DNA from: Desulfobacca acetoxidans DSM 11109
GTDB taxonomy: Bacteria > Desulfobacterota > Desulfobaccia > Desulfobaccales > Desulfobaccaceae
Reading direction: 5' to 3'
Length of the DNA stretch: 64,000 nt
Assembly (NCBI RefSeq): GCF_000195295.1
Contig: NC_015388.1
Coordinates: 2,852,001-2,916,000, forward strand
The notes under the pieces: model-generated
Databases searched by the model: none
Told to the model about the DNA's origin: nothing
The model's input: only the letters and a program-made list of their open reading frames with translations
Shown here: positions 9,144 to 17,542 of the stretch, one piece after another
Numbering within the stretch: the stretch's first letter is position 1
Layout of the letters: each line of letters starts with the position of its first letter
Translations under genes and position numbers: made by a program

Positions 9144-11006
9144 ATGGAAGCTCCCTGGCGAGAGGTTGTCGAAAAGACTCATCTAGGTGTCTGGATTCTC
9201 GATTCGCAAGATCGTACCCTTTATACGAATGACCGTCTGAAAGTCTTGTTGGGATATTCCGCTGCCGAGATGCTGGGCCGGTCATTGGCGGAATTTATCG
9301 ATTCTTCTCAATGTATGCGCCTGTTATCTTCCCTGAAACAAAGCCAACCGGTACTCACCGACTTTTGTTTCCGCCGCCGGGACGGTAAAAATCTCTACCT
9401 GCTATTAGCGGCAAATCCTTTTTATGCTCGCGGCGGCGCCCTACATGGTACCCTGATCATGGTGGCGGATATTACTGAACGCAAACTGGTAGAGGAGCTA
9501 CTCTGGCGCCAGGCCCATATTGTCGATCAGATTTATGAAGCCGTTATATCGGTTGACCTGGAGGGATTTATTACGAGTTGGAATAACGGCGCCGAACGTC
9601 TCTTTGGCTATGTCGCCCGCGACATTATGGGAAAACCTCTTTTGCTGCTTTATCCGACGACCGATCCGGAGGATCTGATCTCCTCTCAGATCATGAAGGT
9701 CTTGGAAATAAAAGGTCTGTATGAAGCAGAGTTGCGGCTACGACGCCTGTCTGGCGACCTCTTTTATGCCCACCTGTCTCTGTCGCCCTTGAAAGATCGC
9801 GAGGGAAGACTCATCGGGGTTATTGTTACGGCGCGCGATATCTCCGAGCGCAAGAACCTGGAGAATGAATTGATCCGTACCAGTAAACTGGAGTCCATCG
9901 GTGTCTTGGCTGGCGGTATTGCCCATGACTTTAACAACCTGCTTACTGCAATTCTTGGCAATATCGCTATGGCCTCACTCAATGCCGACACCAAACCATT
10001 CGTGTTGGAACGCCTAGCTGAAGCCGAAAAAGCCTGCCTGCGGGCTCAAAACCTCACCCGGCAGCTCCTGACCTTCTCCAAGGGCGAAAAGCCCCGGAAA
10101 AAACTGGCATCTATCGGCGACCTGTTGAAAACCTCGGCCAGTTTGATGTTGCGGAGTTCCAACGTCCGGCGTCAGGCCAACATTCCTGAAGCGCTCTGGT
10201 GGGCCGAAGTAGATGAAGAACAGATCCAACAGGCCGTCAATCACCTGCTGATTAATGCCGATCAGGCCATGCCGCAGGGTGGCGTTATATATATCTTCGC
10301 CGAAAACTTTAAGATTGGCGAGGCGTCCCGGCTGCCCCTCACACCCGGCACCTATATCAAGATAACCATCCGGGATCAGGGCGTGGGCATCCTGCCGGAG
10401 CATCTGGATAAAGTCTTCGATCCCTTTTTCACCACCAAAAGGCGGGGCTCCGGATTGGGCCTTTCCACGGTTTATACCATCATTAAAAACCATGACGGAT
10501 ATATTACCGTCGAATCGACTCCTAACGGCGGTGCCACCTTCACCGTCTATCTGCCCGCCAGCCAAAAAAAGGGACCGCTCCTCAAAGAAAAGAAATTGCC
10601 GTTGACATTCGGTCGGGGCAAAATCTTACTCATGGACGACGAAGAAATGATTTTAGAGGTCTCCAGTGCTATGTTAAGAAGATTGGGCTACGAGGTCACC
10701 GCCGCCCAGGATGGGGCCGAAGCCATTTGTCTCTATCAGGAGGCAATGGAGGCTGGCACTCCCTTTGACGCCGTTATTTTAGACCTCACCGTTCCTGGCG
10801 GCCTGGGGGCAAGAGAAACTATCGGCGATCTCAAGCAGATCAACCCAGAGGCCAAGGTGATTGTCTCCAGCGGTTTTTTTGACGACCCGGTAATAGACAA
10901 TTTCTATGAGTCCGGTTTTGTCGGAATCATGCCCAAACCGTATAATATCACCCAACTCAGTGCCATGATGCACAAAATCTTCCAGAACCCTCGGCCGGTT
11001 TCCTAG
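9144..11006 (+). CDS. PAS-domain hybrid sensor histidine kinase
   Basis: A 620-residue soluble hybrid kinase. Two PAS domains (about 5-115 and 130-235, each followed by a PAC-like ITERK or ISERK end) precede a HisKA-like dimerisation region with the phospho-acceptor His in GGIAHDFNNLLT near residue 260, an ATPase domain with N box NADQAMP, G1 DQGVGI and G2 RGSGLGLS, and a C-terminal receiver (about 495-615) whose phospho-acceptor Asp is in VILDLTVPGG. There is no membrane segment, so the signal is probably cytoplasmic (redox, small ligand). No partner regulator is adjacent; output must go through phosphotransfer elsewhere. Ligand unknown. Confidence 0.92.
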   Translation: MEAPWREVVEKTHLGVWILDSQDRTLYTNDRLKVLLGYSAAEMLGRSLAEFIDSSQCMRLLSSLKQSQPVLTDFCFRRRDGKNLYLLLAANPFYARGGALHGTLIMVADITERKLVEELLWRQAHIVDQIYEAVISVDLEGFITSWNNGAERLFGYVARDIMGKPLLLLYPTTDPEDLISSQIMKVLEIKGLYEAELRLRRLSGDLFYAHLSLSPLKDREGRLIGVIVTARDISERKNLENELIRTSKLESIGVLAGGIAHDFNNLLTAILGNIAMASLNADTKPFVLERLAEAEKACLRAQNLTRQLLTFSKGEKPRKKLASIGDLLKTSASLMLRSSNVRRQANIPEALWWAEVDEEQIQQAVNHLLINADQAMPQGGVIYIFAENFKIGEASRLPLTPGTYIKITIRDQGVGILPEHLDKVFDPFFTTKRRGSGLGLSTVYTIIKNHDGYITVESTPNGGATFTVYLPASQKKGPLLKEKKLPLTFGRGKILLMDDEEMILEVSSAMLRRLGYEVTAAQDGAEAICLYQEAMEAGTPFDAVILDLTVPGGLGARETIGDLKQINPEAKVIVSSGFFDDPVIDNFYESGFVGIMPKPYNITQLSAMMHKIFQNPRPVS

Positions 11007-11019
11007 CATCCGGTACCTC

Positions 11020-12036
11020 ATGCCCCTTAGCGCTCTCCCGCTCCTGCTCTATCGGCAGGTTATAGTCTGCATCACCGTATCTGTTTTTTTCTGCTTTGCA
11101 GCCGCATGCCTGCCGGGTTGCGTCACGGTCAAAGTCTCGCTCTGGGAAGAGCCCGGCCCGCTGCAGGAAAAAGTCATCTCCGGCTACGGCCCGGATAAAA
11201 TTCTTCTCCTGGATATCTCCGGATTGTTGCTGGAACAAGCACCGGCAACGTGGCTTGGCGTCGGCAAACAGGTCAGTCTGCCGGCCCGCCTCAAAGAAGA
11301 GTTACAAAAAGCCGCCGCCGACCGCCGTCTCAAAGCATTGGTAGTACGCCTTCATAGCCCCGGAGGAACTGTTGCTGCCGCGGATCTGATCTACCATGAG
11401 CTGCAGCAATTTAAACAGCAACACCGTCTGCCTCTGGTAGTCAGCGTCCTGGGATTAGCCGCCTCCGGGGGCTATTACCTGGCGCAGGCCGCCGATGTCA
11501 TCGTAGCCCAACCCACCAGCCTTATCGGCTCCATCGGGGTCATCGCCCTCAAATTCAACCTCAAAGGACTTCTGAACCGATTCGGGGTGGAAACCGAACT
11601 GGTCAAAACCGGAAGATTAAAGGACCTCTGGTCTCCATTCCGGCCGGCCACCGCAGAAGAAGCCCGTATCATGCAAGCCCTTCTGGATGACTTTCACCGT
11701 CGCTTTGTCGCCGTCGTTGCCGCTGGCCGCAACTTTGATCCGGCTACCGCCCAGCGTCTGGGCGATGGCCGCCTTTTCACCGCCACTCAAGCTCTAGACC
11801 TCAACCTTGTCGACCAACTTGGTTATCTAGACGACGCTTTTAATCGTGCCAAAGAATTAGCCGGAATCGAAACAGCCCGGATCATCATGTACCATACTGC
11901 TGACAGCTATCGCGGCAACGTCTACGCCACTCCAATGCCTCAGCAGGGCTTAGGGGTACTTCCGGACCCCGTCTCTCCCACCCTAGCCCTGCCGCAGTTT
12001 TATTATCTCTGGTGGCCCCACCATCCGGCCCACTAG
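11020..12036 (+). CDS. sppA: SppA-type (S49) signal peptide peptidase
   Basis: A 338-residue serine protease of the ClpP/crotonase fold. The catalytic Ser lies in AASGGYYLA (S149) and the general-base Lys in KTGRLKDLWSP (about K201), the Ser/Lys dyad of short SppA proteins. These digest remnant signal peptides at the membrane; this is inferred. The N-terminus has one hydrophobic segment (about 13-33) ending in LPGC, so Cys34 could be a lipobox Cys, although Pro at -2 is unusual. A Pro-rich tail ends the protein. The gene starts 13 nt after the kinase stop, so both probably share a transcript. Confidence 0.88.
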   Translation: MPLSALPLLLYRQVIVCITVSVFFCFAAACLPGCVTVKVSLWEEPGPLQEKVISGYGPDKILLLDISGLLLEQAPATWLGVGKQVSLPARLKEELQKAAADRRLKALVVRLHSPGGTVAAADLIYHELQQFKQQHRLPLVVSVLGLAASGGYYLAQAADVIVAQPTSLIGSIGVIALKFNLKGLLNRFGVETELVKTGRLKDLWSPFRPATAEEARIMQALLDDFHRRFVAVVAAGRNFDPATAQRLGDGRLFTATQALDLNLVDQLGYLDDAFNRAKELAGIETARIIMYHTADSYRGNVYATPMPQQGLGVLPDPVSPTLALPQFYYLWWPHHPAH

Positions 12037-12369
12037 CGGCCCTCCTTTTATCTCAGATAAATCGCAAATTTCTCAAGGTTTCTTAAAAGAAGCCGATACT
12101 AGTAACAAACCTAGGGTTTCTCATATTTCTTATCAGGAAGAATTTCCCTATTCCTGTTCCTGGAAAAGATTGAGGCTCTTGAAAATATTAATTATTCTCC
12201 CTTGCCATTCTGAGTGTCACGAGGATTCCAAAGTTCTTTAGGGACTATGATCCTTCACCTTGTTTAAGATGGCCAAAACCGCTGTCTGGCAAGAGTCTCG
12301 GTTTTTAACTGTGTTTGGGGTTCCATACTATCCAGTTGTTTTTGACACGCCTCGATAGGAAGGGCAAAA
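12037..12369. other. Intergenic stretch without recognised features
   Basis: AT-rich spacer between sppA and flgM. I see no gene, tRNA or repeat in it. Confidence 0.5.
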
Positions 12370-12582
12370 ATGAAAAGCCTGAATATTACGATTACTTCAA
12401 CCCACCTCTCCTGCCAGGCCAATCTCCTGGGAAAAGCTTTCCATCGCCTACGCCAGGTTCCGGATATACGCCCCGAGAAGATTGGACCAATTGCCGCCGC
12501 AGTCCACAGCAACTCATATCCATTAGATTGTCGCAAAATTGCTGATCGCCTTATCGCTGGTCTTATTTTGGGTTGTTTTTAA
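12370..12582 (+). CDS. flgM: FlgM-like anti-sigma-28 factor
   Basis: A 70-residue protein whose C-terminal half, VPDIRPEKIGPIAAAVHS followed by SYPLDCRKIADRLIAG, follows the FlgM pattern (V/P-D-[IV]-R-x-E-K-[IV] ... Y-x-[VL]-D-x-x-K-I-A-x-[KR]-[LM]). FlgM holds the flagellar sigma factor FliA inactive until export through the hook-basal body. AGGAAGG lies 6-7 nt before the ATG at 12370, which supports translation. The N-terminus is short and divergent, and no flagellar gene is nearby. It could also be a FlgM-like regulator of a different sigma factor. Confidence 0.65.
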   Translation: MKSLNITITSTHLSCQANLLGKAFHRLRQVPDIRPEKIGPIAAAVHSNSYPLDCRKIADRLIAGLILGCF

Positions 12583-12936
12583 CTTCCTGACAATCTGGCG
12601 AATCCTTTCGAGATTGATAGGCTCGCAAAAGGATACGATTCAAGCTATCGCTGAGAAGATCACGCTGCCGTTAATTTGTATCACGTTAGTATTACAAAAT
12701 TAACCGCATCGCCCATTGAGGTGGGAGGATCAGAGTGAGGGATGAAAATGACGCTTTACGGATTCATCAATAGTCCCAGACTTTCGGCCGCCAGTACCCG
12801 CCGGAAAGCAATAGATTCTATTTTTATTTCGTTAGCAACTTGCCAAGGTTGCTGAAAATTGTTAGTATGGCAACATAGCCGCGGGATTAAGCCCTTTCCG
12901 AACGGCTAAATTCGACCATGTTTCAAGGAGGTAAGC
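12583..12936. other. Intergenic stretch with a possible hydrophobic micro-ORF and a promoter
   Basis: Contains the tail of a 54-codon hydrophobic frame (12539-12703, TTG start, overlapping flgM) that I do not call as a gene, and the promoter candidate at 12840-12868. Otherwise nothing recognised. Confidence 0.4.
12840..12868 (+). promoter_or_regulatory. Candidate sigma-70 promoter of the secreted 115-aa protein
   Basis: TTGCCA (12840-12845), 17-nt spacer, TAGTAT (12863-12868), about 70 nt before the start codon at 12937. Confidence 0.5.
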
Positions 12937-13284
12937 ATGAAAAAGAGTCGGTTGATTGTAGTCATGGTGGGCGTCCTGGTACTGGGGGCGTTTGTTACCG
13001 GAGCTCTGGCCCAAGGGAAGCTGCTATGCATCTCCCCGTATAAATCCCACCGTGGCGAGTCCACCGTGGATCAGTGTCTTGCCAAGGGTGATGAATTTGC
13101 TATCGTCGATCAGTACGGGGTCGTCCATATTCTTAACAAAAGGGAGGTGGAATTAACAAAGGCCTTTAATCCGCAAATATTCCAACAAAAAGCCTTCAGC
13201 ATAAAATATCAGGAACTGGCGCCAGAGGTTAAATTATTCGGCACCACGGTGAAGACCTCCCAGCCGAAGCCTAGCTCGCAGTAA
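12937..13284 (+). CDS. Small secreted protein (115 aa), unknown function
   Basis: A clear Sec signal peptide: KKSR, a hydrophobic core (about residues 7-22) and a GALAQG cleavage region, leaving a mature domain of about 90 residues. Two Cys (in LLCIS and DQCLA) could form a disulfide in the periplasm. The ribosome site AAGGAGGT is perfect and well spaced, and promoter and terminator are visible, so it is a well-expressed monocistronic gene. I do not recognise the family. Confidence 0.8.
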   Translation: MKKSRLIVVMVGVLVLGAFVTGALAQGKLLCISPYKSHRGESTVDQCLAKGDEFAIVDQYGVVHILNKREVELTKAFNPQIFQQKAFSIKYQELAPEVKLFGTTVKTSQPKPSSQ

Positions 13285-13330
13285 AGATTAGTTTAATTAC
13301 TAAGTTCAGAACCATCACATAGGTAGATTC

Positions 13331-13362
13331 AAGGAGCATCGCAGCACGGTGCTCCTTTTTTA
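13331..13362 (+). terminator. Rho-independent terminator
   Basis: Stem AAGGAGCA (13331-13338) with TGCTCCTT (13350-13357) followed by TTTT, 46 nt after the stop of the secreted 115-aa protein gene. Confidence 0.85.
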
Positions 13363-13369
13363 ATATCGG

Positions 13370-13684
13370 TCAGGCTGCAGAAACAGATTGATTGGTGGTC
13401 GGTTCCTTTAGCCGCTTCCCACACGCTGGGCAGAAAAGAAAATCACTGCCGATCCGATAGCGACAATTTGGGCAGAGATCCTCTCCATAATGGTCGGTTA
13501 ATGCGGAGGGCGGTACCAGGTCGGCGGGATAATGCACCGATCGCTGCAGATTAGTGTAGGCGCGTCTCCATTTATGAACCATCTGCCCCATTTTTTGACC
13601 ATATTCGGGGAGTTTTTCGGGGCCGAAAAGGATCAGGGCAAAAATCATAATGACTACCAATTCGGGGAAATCGATGCCAAACAA
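13370..13684 (-). CDS. TatA/TatB-family protein with C-terminal zinc ribbon
   Basis: A 104-residue protein. Residues 1-20 form the single TatA/B membrane helix, followed by the hinge FGPEKLPEYGQKMG and an amphipathic helix. In place of the usual acidic tail it ends in a zinc ribbon: Cys71, 74, 85 and 88 (CPNC ... CPAC, spacing C-x2-C-x10-C-x2-C). Tat proteins build the twin-arginine translocation pore that exports folded proteins. Start is a TTG at 13684 with AGGAGG 6-7 nt before it. It is 10 nt downstream of the sister gene. Glu in the hinge (GPEKLPE) hints at a TatB-like role. Confidence 0.82.
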   Translation of the reverse strand: MFGIDFPELVVIMIFALILFGPEKLPEYGQKMGQMVHKWRRAYTNLQRSVHYPADLVPPSALTDHYGEDLCPNCRYRIGSDFLFCPACGKRLKEPTTNQSVSAA

Positions 13685-13694
13685 CTCGCCCCTC

Positions 13695-13994
13695 CTAACC
13701 GTTGCCGGCCTCTTTCACTTTGTGGCCGCAATGGGGACAGAAAGCAAAATCCCCGCCTAGTTCTTTCTGACATTGGGGACAGAGCTTGACTGCAGTAACC
13801 GTCTGACTACCGGTCGCGGGAGAAGCCTTGGCCTCAGCCGAGGGCAGGGGCTCCGGTTCGGCTTCACTGGCTTTCTTAAATCCCCGTATAGCTTTGCCGA
13901 TACTGTCGCCTAACTCCGGCAACCGCTTGGGACCGAATAACAACAAAGCAATCACTAAAATGATGATCAGGGTAGTGATGTTATAACCAAACAT
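13695..13994 (-). CDS. tatA: TatA-family protein with C-terminal zinc ribbon
   Basis: A 99-residue TatA-like protein from the ATG at 13994 (GGAGAAATCC before it). It has the N-terminal membrane helix, FGPKRLPELGDSIGKAIRGF hinge and amphipathic helix, a Pro/Ala/Glu linker, and a zinc ribbon with Cys72, 75, 86 and 89 in the same C-x2-C-x10-C-x2-C spacing as its neighbour. The Tat core is unambiguous; a zinc ribbon is not part of normal TatA. The two genes look like a tandem duplication. No tatC is in the window. Confidence 0.88.
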   Translation of the reverse strand: MFGYNITTLIIILVIALLLFGPKRLPELGDSIGKAIRGFKKASEAEPEPLPSAEAKASPATGSQTVTAVKLCPQCQKELGGDFAFCPHCGHKVKEAGNG

Positions 13995-14118
13995 GGATTT
14001 CTCCAACCTTCTGCTTAATGTTGTTTTTATAGCAGATAATATATACTATGACAATAGGTTCTCATCAGCACTGCTTTATCTGGGTAACGCCTTGCAAAAA
14101 TCCCTGTTTTCAAAGGCC

Positions 14119-15420
14119 ATGGCATCGCCTCTGGATACCCGCCCCCTGGCGGCCCGCATGCGGCCCTCCTCTTTAGAGGAATTCGTCGGCCAGGAACAGA
14201 TTATCGGTCCGGGTCGGCTGTTGCGTCGGGCCATCGAGGCCGACCGGCTCTTTTCCTCCCTTATCTTCTGGGGCCCGCCGGGGTGCGGCAAAACCACCTT
14301 GGCCCAGATTATCGCCGGCGTCACCCGTAGTCATTTCGTTAGCCTGAGCGCAGTGCTCAGCGGCGTGAAAGACATCCGGGAAGTTGTGGCCCAGGCGGAA
14401 AAGAAACGGCTCCAACAACAGCGGACCATCGTGCTGATAGACGAAATTCATCGATTTAACAAAGCCCAACAGGACGCTCTGTTGCCTCATGTGGAAGCGG
14501 GGACCCTGATCCTTATCGGTGCTACTACCGAAAATCCGTATTTTGAAGTAATCGCGCCGCTGTTATCCCGGGCACGGGTATTCGTCTTCCAACCGCTCAC
14601 CGAGGAACAGATTCGCCTCTTATTGGATCGGGCTCTGCGGGACAGGCAACGGGGGTTGGGAACCTTTCCGGCGTCGCTGACTGATGATGCCTGGCGCTAT
14701 CTGGCCAGGATGGCCGGAGGCGATGGACGCAATGCCCTCAACGCCCTGGAGCTGGCGGTTTTGAGCACTCCCCCGGATGCCGAGGGAAACATTGTCATAC
14801 ATTTGGAAGAAGCCCAAGAGTCCATGCAAGCCCGGGTTCTGTTATATGACCGGGATGGCGACGCCCATTATGACACCATTTCAGCTTTCATTAAAAGCGT
14901 CCGCGGCTCCGCGGTGGACGCTGCGCTTTACTGGTTGGCCTGCATGATTCAGGCCGGTGAAGATCCGAAATTCATCGCCCGTCGGCTGCTGATCCTGGCC
15001 TCCGAAGACATCGGCCTAGCCGACCCAGAGGCCCTGGTTCAGGCCGTCGCCGCCGCCCAGGCTCTCACCTGGGTAGGCCTGCCTGAAGCGCAGTATCATC
15101 TCGCCCAGGCTACCATCTATCTCTCTCTGGCACCCAAGAGCAATTCCACCAAGGCCTATTTCGCCGCCTTGGATAAAGTAAAAGAAGCTGGCATTGCCCC
15201 TGTTCCCCCTTATATAAAAGACCCCCATCGCGATGGCAAGGCTCAGGGACACGGCCAAGGCTACAAATACCCCCACAACTATCCGGGACACTATGTTGAA
15301 CAGGCGTATCTGCCGGTGGAACTGTCGGCGGAAAACTTCTATGAGCCTGGAGAACAGGGGCGGGAAAAACAACTGGCTTCGGAGTGGCAAGCCCGGCGCG
15401 CCCGCAAAACGATCGACTGA
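14119..15420 (+). CDS. rarA: RarA/MgsA replication-associated recombination ATPase
   Basis: AAA+ clamp-loader-like ATPase acting at stalled replication forks. Starting at the ATG at 14119 (MASPLDTRPLA) it has 433 residues: FVGQEQIIGPGRLLRRAI, Walker A GPPGCGKTT, Walker B VLIDEIHRF, sensor 1 GATTENPYFEV, the SRARVFVF segment, and the C-terminal tetramerisation domain with DGDAHYDTISAFIKS and PKSNSTKAYFAA. An upstream in-frame ATG at 13993 would add 42 non-conserved residues overlapping the tatA leader and is rejected. It is divergent from tatA. Confidence 0.94.
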   Translation: MASPLDTRPLAARMRPSSLEEFVGQEQIIGPGRLLRRAIEADRLFSSLIFWGPPGCGKTTLAQIIAGVTRSHFVSLSAVLSGVKDIREVVAQAEKKRLQQQRTIVLIDEIHRFNKAQQDALLPHVEAGTLILIGATTENPYFEVIAPLLSRARVFVFQPLTEEQIRLLLDRALRDRQRGLGTFPASLTDDAWRYLARMAGGDGRNALNALELAVLSTPPDAEGNIVIHLEEAQESMQARVLLYDRDGDAHYDTISAFIKSVRGSAVDAALYWLACMIQAGEDPKFIARRLLILASEDIGLADPEALVQAVAAAQALTWVGLPEAQYHLAQATIYLSLAPKSNSTKAYFAALDKVKEAGIAPVPPYIKDPHRDGKAQGHGQGYKYPHNYPGHYVEQAYLPVELSAENFYEPGEQGREKQLASEWQARRARKTID

Positions 15421-15499
15421 TACCAATTATCCGGCAAACGTAGATTTCCACTGCCCGCAGCGAATCCTGGGTTCGCCTTAAAACTATTCAGCACCCAGG

Positions 15500-16150
15500 C
15501 TACCCCGTGATAAATCCATAAACGGTTCTGACCAAGGGATTCAGATACCCCTCGAAAATGCCGGTTGGATACAGGCGTTCGAATACCAGAAAGGCCACAA
15601 TCACCCAGGGGCCGATGAACTGCAGCTTTGTTTTCAACGGGGCAAGACGGTCGGATAAGAGGGCCACCAGGCAATTGCCAGCCGCCAGTGGGGGGATGGG
15701 GATGAGATTATACACGGCCACAGTGACGTTCACAGCCACAACCCCTAAAAAAATCTGAGGATGTAATTGCATTAAGGCCATGAGAATGCTAATCATGCTG
15801 GCCGCAATGCCGGCAGCCAACAGATTGGCCAGCGGCCCACTTAAGCGGGTGATAATGGTGTAGAGCTTAGGATGAGGAAAATTTTTCTCCTCAACGGAGA
15901 TCTGTTTCGGCCAACCGAAACCTCCCAACAAGAACGCTGCGGTTCCCAAAATGTCCAGGTGCAGGAAGGCATTGAAATGAAAGCGGTCTTTCGGAGCTTC
16001 GCGGCGGTCTCCCAAAACGGTGGCTAGGTATGCCTGACCCTCGGCATTGAAAAGCACCGAAAATAACATTCCCAAGATAAAACCGATCAGGCTCTCAATC
16101 TGGATGTTATGAAAATCAAAAAGATAGGGAACTGACGCCGCGGAAGCCAT
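15500..16150 (-). CDS. Site-2-protease (M50) homologue lacking catalytic residues
   Basis: A 216-residue polytopic membrane protein built like short M50 proteases: two hydrophobic segments, a HLDILGTAAFLL stretch followed by GFGWPKQISV (compare H-x-D-P-x-G and F-G-W-A-K-P in the family), RLSGPLANLLAA, and YNLIPIPPL. The metal-binding HExxH is replaced by NAEGQ (residues 35-39) and the third ligand Asp of the LDG motif by Ala (PLAAG, 154-158), so it should not bind zinc or cleave peptides. A scaffold or substrate-binding role is inferred. It ends 80 nt from the end of rarA, facing it. Confidence 0.78.
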   Translation of the reverse strand: MASAASVPYLFDFHNIQIESLIGFILGMLFSVLFNAEGQAYLATVLGDRREAPKDRFHFNAFLHLDILGTAAFLLGGFGWPKQISVEEKNFPHPKLYTIITRLSGPLANLLAAGIAASMISILMALMQLHPQIFLGVVAVNVTVAVYNLIPIPPLAAGNCLVALLSDRLAPLKTKLQFIGPWVIVAFLVFERLYPTGIFEGYLNPLVRTVYGFITG

Positions 16151-16187
16151 AGAACTCGCCTTACCTCCTCACCTTCACCCAAGCAAA

Positions 16188-16217
16188 GAGAAGGTAGGGT
16201 GTACCCCCTACCTTCTC
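16188..16217. terminator. Strong hairpin between the MFS gene and the M50-like gene
   Basis: GAGAAGGTAGGG (16188-16199) pairs perfectly with CCCTACCTTCTC (16206-16217). Read on the minus strand it lies 30 nt after the MFS stop and is followed by a short T-rich run; the plus side also has TTTTT close by. Confidence 0.7.
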
Positions 16218-16246
16218 TCGATTTTTCGCCTTGGCTTCAGGCGGAG

Positions 16247-17542
16247 TTATCTTTCACTTTCCAGCAGAGGCCGTTTCGTGGCCCAACTGAGCAGGACCGT
16301 TATCACGAGAATAATCGCGGAAATGATATAAGCCCAGTTCAGACTGCCGGTGATGTCTTTAATCGTGCCAGCCAGTCTGGCCATAAAGAAGCCCAAACCC
16401 CAGCCGATGAACACCAGACCGTAGTTGAAACCCAGGTTTTTGGGTCCAAAGAAGTCGGCCGTGAACGACGGCATCAGGGCCAGACCGCCGCCGTACTGCC
16501 AGTAAGCAATACCCACGGCCAGGAAGAGCAGGAAGACGCTGCCTGAAACGGTAATCCAGGGCATCAGGAAGAGGCACAGGGCCGAGACCAGACAGTTAAG
16601 GGCGTAGGCATTGCCGCGGCCGATCTTGTCAGAATACATGCCGGTGCCTACCCGCCCGAGGGCGTTGACCGCACCACCGAAGGAGACCAGGATCCAGGCG
16701 TTGGCCACCAGGAAAGGCACGCCTTTAGCTGCTTCCGCCAGGATCTTGGCGGCATTGGCGATAATCATCAGACCGGACTGGGTGGTGCCGATGAACATAA
16801 TGACCAAGGCATAGAATTGCCACGTCTTGACCATGTCGCCCGCACTCCAGTCGATGACGGTACCGGCGGCCTTCGGCGGCGCCGCGCCAGCTTTAACCAC
16901 CTGAACCGGCGGCACGTAGCCTTGGGGCGGCCAGGCCAGGAGCAGGCCAGCGATGATAACCACCACGGCAAATAAGATCCCCAGGAAGACAAAGCTATAA
17001 GTGATACCGCCTTGTAACAGGTAAGCCGCTAGCGGGCCGATATAGAGGGCAGCGCCGCCGTAGCCGCCGACGACCAATCCGGCGATCAAGCCACGTTTGT
17101 GGGGGCCGAACCATTTCAAAGCCGCCGGGGTGGGCGCGGCATAGCCGATGCCCATGCCAATGCCGCCGAAGATGCCGAAACCGACGATTAAACCGGCATA
17201 GCTCTTGGACACACCCGCGATAATACACCCGATGGCCAGGAAGAGACCGCCAGTGATAGCGCCGACTTTGGGACCGAACTTATCTTGGATGCGGCCTCCT
17301 GGAATCATGAATAAGGCAAAAATAAGGACGCACAACGAGAAAGGCGTGGCCGCCTCGGCATTGGTCAGGTATACCCAACCCTCATTCACTCCGGTCATGG
17401 CCTGACCGGCCATTTTTTCATTAATCAGCGCCTTGGCCCACACACTCCAGGCATACAAGATACCCAAGCAGAGGTTCACCGCGGTGCCCGCAAAGGTGAC
17501 TACCCATGCTTTTCCCGGAACTTTATCCACCGCACCTGTCAT
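16247..17542 (-). CDS. MFS transporter of the oxalate:formate antiporter (OFA) family
   Basis: A 431-residue protein with twelve predicted membrane segments. The N-terminal CLGILYAWSVWAK, GGRIQDKFGPK between helices 2 and 3, and the helix-4/5 region GIGYAAPTPAALKWFGPHKRGL are typical of the OFA family, whose members exchange small carboxylates such as oxalate, formate, lactate or acetate. The substrate here is not readable from the sequence; a monocarboxylate is a fair guess for an anaerobe. A sigma-54 type -24/-12 element lies 132 nt before the start, indicating activator-dependent expression. Confidence 0.87.
   Translation of the reverse strand: MTGAVDKVPGKAWVVTFAGTAVNLCLGILYAWSVWAKALINEKMAGQAMTGVNEGWVYLTNAEAATPFSLCVLIFALFMIPGGRIQDKFGPKVGAITGGLFLAIGCIIAGVSKSYAGLIVGFGIFGGIGMGIGYAAPTPAALKWFGPHKRGLIAGLVVGGYGGAALYIGPLAAYLLQGGITYSFVFLGILFAVVVIIAGLLLAWPPQGYVPPVQVVKAGAAPPKAAGTVIDWSAGDMVKTWQFYALVIMFIGTTQSGLMIIANAAKILAEAAKGVPFLVANAWILVSFGGAVNALGRVGTGMYSDKIGRGNAYALNCLVSALCLFLMPWITVSGSVFLLFLAVGIAYWQYGGGLALMPSFTADFFGPKNLGFNYGLVFIGWGLGFFMARLAGTIKDITGSLNWAYIISAIILVITVLLSWATKRPLLESER

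Noticed and set aside
12264-12536. Minus-strand frame opposite flgM
   Set aside because: The plus-strand FlgM-like frame has motif and ribosome-site support; this one has neither.
13993-14118. N-terminal extension of rarA
   Set aside because: The 42 extra residues lie in the tatA promoter/leader region and are not conserved in the family.
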